A program made the translations under genes and the position numbers. From an uncultured Halieaceae bacterium (GTDB lineage Bacteria; Pseudomonadota; Gammaproteobacteria; Pseudomonadales; Halieaceae): a DNA stretch of 64,000 bases. Every line of letters begins with the position of its first letter. Position 1 is the stretch's first letter. The notes under the pieces are model-generated. The model was given only the letters and a program-made list of their open reading frames with translations. It did not search any database and was not told the origin of the DNA. The DNA is taken from NCBI GenBank assembly GCA_938074045.1, contig CALJGI010000026.1, forward strand, positions 62,001-126,000, written 5' to 3'. This document shows positions 61,395 to 64,000 of the stretch, piece after piece.

Positions 61395-62930
61395 ATGCTA
61401 CTGCGTGGCAAGGATGCCATCGGTGACGCCGCCTACGAACGCCATCGACCCGAGCAAACACTGCTCTACCAGATCGTGGAAGCGCATTACCCTGCCCTGG
61501 TGGACCAACTGGGTCGTCATGGAAAGTCCCTGCCGGAACATGTCCAACGGGAATTCGATGCCTACCTCAAGTGCGGACGGCTGGAACATGGCTTTCTCCG
61601 GGTACGCTGCGACACCTGCCACTTTGAACGGCTAGTAGCGTTTTCATGCAAGAAGCGCGGATTCTGCCCCAGTTGTGGCACTCGACGGATGGCCGAGACA
61701 GCAGCCCTACTTGCCGATGAAGTATTTCCCAATGTGCCACTACGCCAATGGGTCATCAGCTTCCCCTTTCCCCTTCGCTACCTGTTCGCCGCCCACCCAC
61801 AGGCCATGGGCAAGGTGCTGGGCATCGTTTACCGGGCCATCTCAACCCACCTGATCCACAAGGCCGGACTACAACTCAAGACTGGTGCCACCGGGGCAGT
61901 AACGCTGATCCAGCGCTTCGGGTCTGCTCTAAACCTGAACATTCACTTTCACGTCTTGTTCCTTGATGGCGTCTATGTAAATCGCGACAACCGACCACCC
62001 CAGTTTCAACGCGTCAAAGCGCCGGATAAACGGGAACTGGAGGAACTGGTTCAGCTGATTAGCCATCGCGTCGGTCGCTGCCTGGAGCGACAAGGCTTAC
62101 TGGAACAGGACACCGAGAGCGCCTGGCTGGATCTCGACCCCGCCGAAGACACCGATGCTATGCCCCAGATCCTCGGCAATTCCGTCTCCTACCGGATCGC
62201 CGTCGGCCCGCAGCAAGGGCGCAAGGCCTTCATGATTCGCACCATCCGCCCGCTGGACCGACCCGACCCCGGACTGAAACGGGTAGCCAAAGCCAATGGA
62301 TTCTCTCTACACGCCGGGGTGAGCTGCGAAGGAAAGCAGAGAGACAAACGCGAACGCTTGTGCAGGTATATTGCTCGCCCCGCCGTAGCCGTTCCCCGCC
62401 TCTCACTCAGCTCCACTGGCAAGGTGGTCTACACCCTTAAGACGCCCTACCGGGATGGAACGACACAGGTGGCATTCGATCCGGTGGATTTCATCGCACG
62501 GTTGGCAGCCCTGGTGCCCAAACCAAGGGTCAACCTCACCCGCTACCATGGCGTTCTGGCTCCGAATCACCGATGGCGCGGACTGGTAACACCAGCCGAA
62601 CGCGGCAAAGGCGTGAAGCCTCTCGCCAATACGGAAGTTCGTTCGTCGGCTGAGTGTCATGCCGCCATGACCTGGGCCCAGCGACTCAAGCGAGTTTTCA
62701 ATATCGACATTGAGGTTTGCGACCGCTGCGGTGGTTCTGTCAGGGTCATTGCTAGTATTGAGGACAAGGATGTAATCGATAGAATTCTGGCTCATCTCAA
62801 GAGGAAGGAACAAATCACCCATGACCTGCCACATCTGATACCACCGACCAGAGCACCCCCGGAGACACTGCCTCTTTTCGCTGGAAAGGATTCCAGCTCA
62901 ACAACATTCAATCAGCAAGGAAGCCACTGA
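61395..62930 (+). CDS. IS91-family (HUH, Y1-type) transposase
   Basis: 511 aa. N-terminal zinc cluster C72-X2-C75...C85...C91-X2-C94, HUH motif H184-F-H186 in LNIHFHVLF and catalytic Y384 in NLTRYHGVLAPNHRWRG; a C-terminal CDRCGG. One catalytic tyrosine in the motif, as in ISCR elements, whereas IS91 itself has two. Rolling-circle transposition by nicking single-stranded ends. ATG with AAGGAGG 10 nt upstream. The frame is intact, so it may be active. Confidence 0.92.
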   Translation: MLLRGKDAIGDAAYERHRPEQTLLYQIVEAHYPALVDQLGRHGKSLPEHVQREFDAYLKCGRLEHGFLRVRCDTCHFERLVAFSCKKRGFCPSCGTRRMAETAALLADEVFPNVPLRQWVISFPFPLRYLFAAHPQAMGKVLGIVYRAISTHLIHKAGLQLKTGATGAVTLIQRFGSALNLNIHFHVLFLDGVYVNRDNRPPQFQRVKAPDKRELEELVQLISHRVGRCLERQGLLEQDTESAWLDLDPAEDTDAMPQILGNSVSYRIAVGPQQGRKAFMIRTIRPLDRPDPGLKRVAKANGFSLHAGVSCEGKQRDKRERLCRYIARPAVAVPRLSLSSTGKVVYTLKTPYRDGTTQVAFDPVDFIARLAALVPKPRVNLTRYHGVLAPNHRWRGLVTPAERGKGVKPLANTEVRSSAECHAAMTWAQRLKRVFNIDIEVCDRCGGSVRVIASIEDKDVIDRILAHLKRKEQITHDLPHLIPPTRAPPETLPLFAGKDSSSTTFNQQGSH

Positions 62931-63050
62931 ATAACCTGGCCCGGACCTCTGCGTGCTGTAGCCCAGGAATGGGCGAATAGGGTTTGCATGCTCACCGACG
63001 CGAGCGCGACTTCAGGTAAGTGGGCGAGCTTTTCGTGAAATTTCGAAGTT
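61395..63050 (+). mobile_element. IS91-type insertion element (minimum extent)
   Basis: Transposase plus downstream sequence ending GAAATTTCGAAGTTC. IS91 elements end (ori side, downstream of the transposase) in a hairpin-rich stretch abutting GTTC; CTTTTCG...TTCGAAG just before GTTC at 63047-63050 fits that pattern. The left (ter) end is not resolved and should lie in 61236-61394. Ends are inference, the transposase is certain. Confidence 0.6.
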
Positions 63051-63129
63051 CAGTTACAACATCACAGGCGAAAATCTGCTCGCAACACCCCGTTTATCCG
63101 CCCTATACTTATGGCAGGATGGGCGTTCT

Positions 63130-64000
63130 ATGCAAAAACTCATTGAAGAACAACTGTTTCGCGGGAGCGGAGCCGAATTTCAGGTCAACAGTACGCTGAC
63201 CAGTATTTTTTCCGCCAGCAAACTGGAGATGACGCTGGAGGACAACTCCGTCGTTTCAATTACCCATGCCCAGTTGCCAAATTCCCTACTCAGCCGCGTG
63301 GTGATTCCGACGGCAACCCATATGGATGCGGCCAGAACCGCTTTCTACTACTTGGTGCTGGTGAAGGAGGGCTCCATTCGCTACTGCATCGACGCCGAGG
63401 AGATCCGTGCGAACGCAGGCGACCTGGTCGTTGTGCGTGAAGGACAGCACCTGGAGCGCTGGTCTGAGGCGGGTATCGAACTGCTGGTGCTCAAATTGAA
63501 GGACGATGTATTTCAGAGGGTCATGAGCACCTATCTCGAAGAGAGCCTTGTAGAACAGCACCAGTTATGCAGCCATCTCAGAGGTGACGATCCCAAGGCG
63601 CAGTATTTCAGGCGTTGCATGGAGCATTCACTGGATAGCTTGCTGCTGATGGGGGAGGAAACGCAATCCAACTACCGGGATGAACCCTACTACAATGCGA
63701 TACTGAATAACCTGGAGAGTTACCTGCTGCGCACAGCCTTGCTGGCCCTGCGCAAGGAACTGCCACTGTCGGAAGAATTGGACAACACCAACCGCACCCC
63801 GCTGCCCAGATTACTAGTGGATGCGGTCAAGTACATCAACACACGCATCCAGGATCCCCTCCATATCGCAGAATGCGCAACGGTTATGGGCGTCAGCCAG
63901 CGCACCTTGAGTGCGGCCTTCCAGTCCCACTTGAATGTTACACCCAAGCAGTACATCAAGTCACAGCGCCTGGACGGCGTGCATCGCGAACTGAAACAGC
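63130..64000 (+). CDS. AraC-family transcriptional regulator (cut by window end)
   Basis: 290 codons are visible. Begins MQKLIEEQLFRGSGAEFQVN. The N-terminal ~200 residues are a cupin-like ligand-binding domain (GDLVVVREGQHLERW). The AraC HTH starts about residue 235: VKYINTRIQDPLHIAECATV, then MGVSQRTLSAAFQ, the standard double-HTH opening. The second HTH lies beyond position 64000. Ligand and targets unknown. Confidence 0.88.
   Translation, partial: MQKLIEEQLFRGSGAEFQVNSTLTSIFSASKLEMTLEDNSVVSITHAQLPNSLLSRVVIPTATHMDAARTAFYYLVLVKEGSIRYCIDAEEIRANAGDLVVVREGQHLERWSEAGIELLVLKLKDDVFQRVMSTYLEESLVEQHQLCSHLRGDDPKAQYFRRCMEHSLDSLLLMGEETQSNYRDEPYYNAILNNLESYLLRTALLALRKELPLSEELDNTNRTPLPRLLVDAVKYINTRIQDPLHIAECATVMGVSQRTLSAAFQSHLNVTPKQYIKSQRLDGVHRELKQ

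Overview
The window looks like chromosomal DNA of a marine-type gammaproteobacterium, most plausibly within Cellvibrionales (Halieaceae/Spongiibacteraceae-like). This is inference from gene content and order; no 16S gene is present. The housekeeping blocks are gammaproteobacterial: rplU-rpmA-obgE-proB divergent from ispB and followed by rpsT; the macromolecular-synthesis operon rpsU-yqeY-dnaG-rpoD; ssb-MFS-uvrA in the order known from Pseudomonas; fabA-fabB; and a NrdAB class Ia reductase whose NrdA carries two ATP cones. The sequence is moderately GC-rich and coding-dense.

Layout. 0-5 kb: bacterioferritin, a LysR regulator divergent from a citrate-synthase-family enzyme, a Fur-box-controlled FecA-like TonB receptor, and monothiol glutaredoxin; iron handling is the common theme. 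5.5-8.7 kb: argD-argF and an orphan ABC ATPase. 8.7-13.6 kb: nrdA-nrdB with a promoter carrying a DnaA box and two NrdR boxes 31 bp apart, then a small coiled-coil gene. 13.6-18 kb (minus strand): yqcC-dinG and an acyltransferase/phosphatase pair. 18.3-23 kb: rpsT, proB, obgE, rpmA, rplU, ispB. 23.1-26.8 kb: manC-galU-manB for GDP-mannose and UDP-glucose. 27-32.7 kb: fabAB, moaB-moeA with a degenerate epimerase, a decayed cupin lipoprotein gene, and ssb. 33-41 kb: MFS, uvrA, then a tightly overlapped three-gene cluster (HAD-UbiA, DprE1-like, DprE2-like) that reads as a polyprenyl-phosphoryl-arabinose pathway. 41-46 kb: the rpsU-yqeY-dnaG-rpoD operon.

46-61 kb is accessory and metabolic: a serine hydrolase, a methyltransferase, an HSL-type esterase coupled to a large Stf0 sulfotransferase/DUF6473-like fusion, a TauE/SafE exporter, a class-III PLP enzyme coupled to an APH-fold kinase (resembling amino-alcohol kinase plus phospho-lyase), an AAHS-type MFS, PhyH, DoxX, a P450, an SDR and an M61 peptidase. 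A CAU tRNA follows, then an IS91-type element beside a short tRNA-like remnant. The window ends inside an AraC-family regulator gene.

The two most interesting systems are (1) the DprE1/DprE2/HAD-UbiA cluster, which would make a lipid-linked D-arabinofuranose donor in a Gram-negative, and (2) the esterase + Stf0-DUF6473 fusion unit, whose sulfated product is unknown. The amino-alcohol kinase/phospho-lyase pair is a third candidate. All assignments are from reading sequence motifs and family knowledge; no database search was run.
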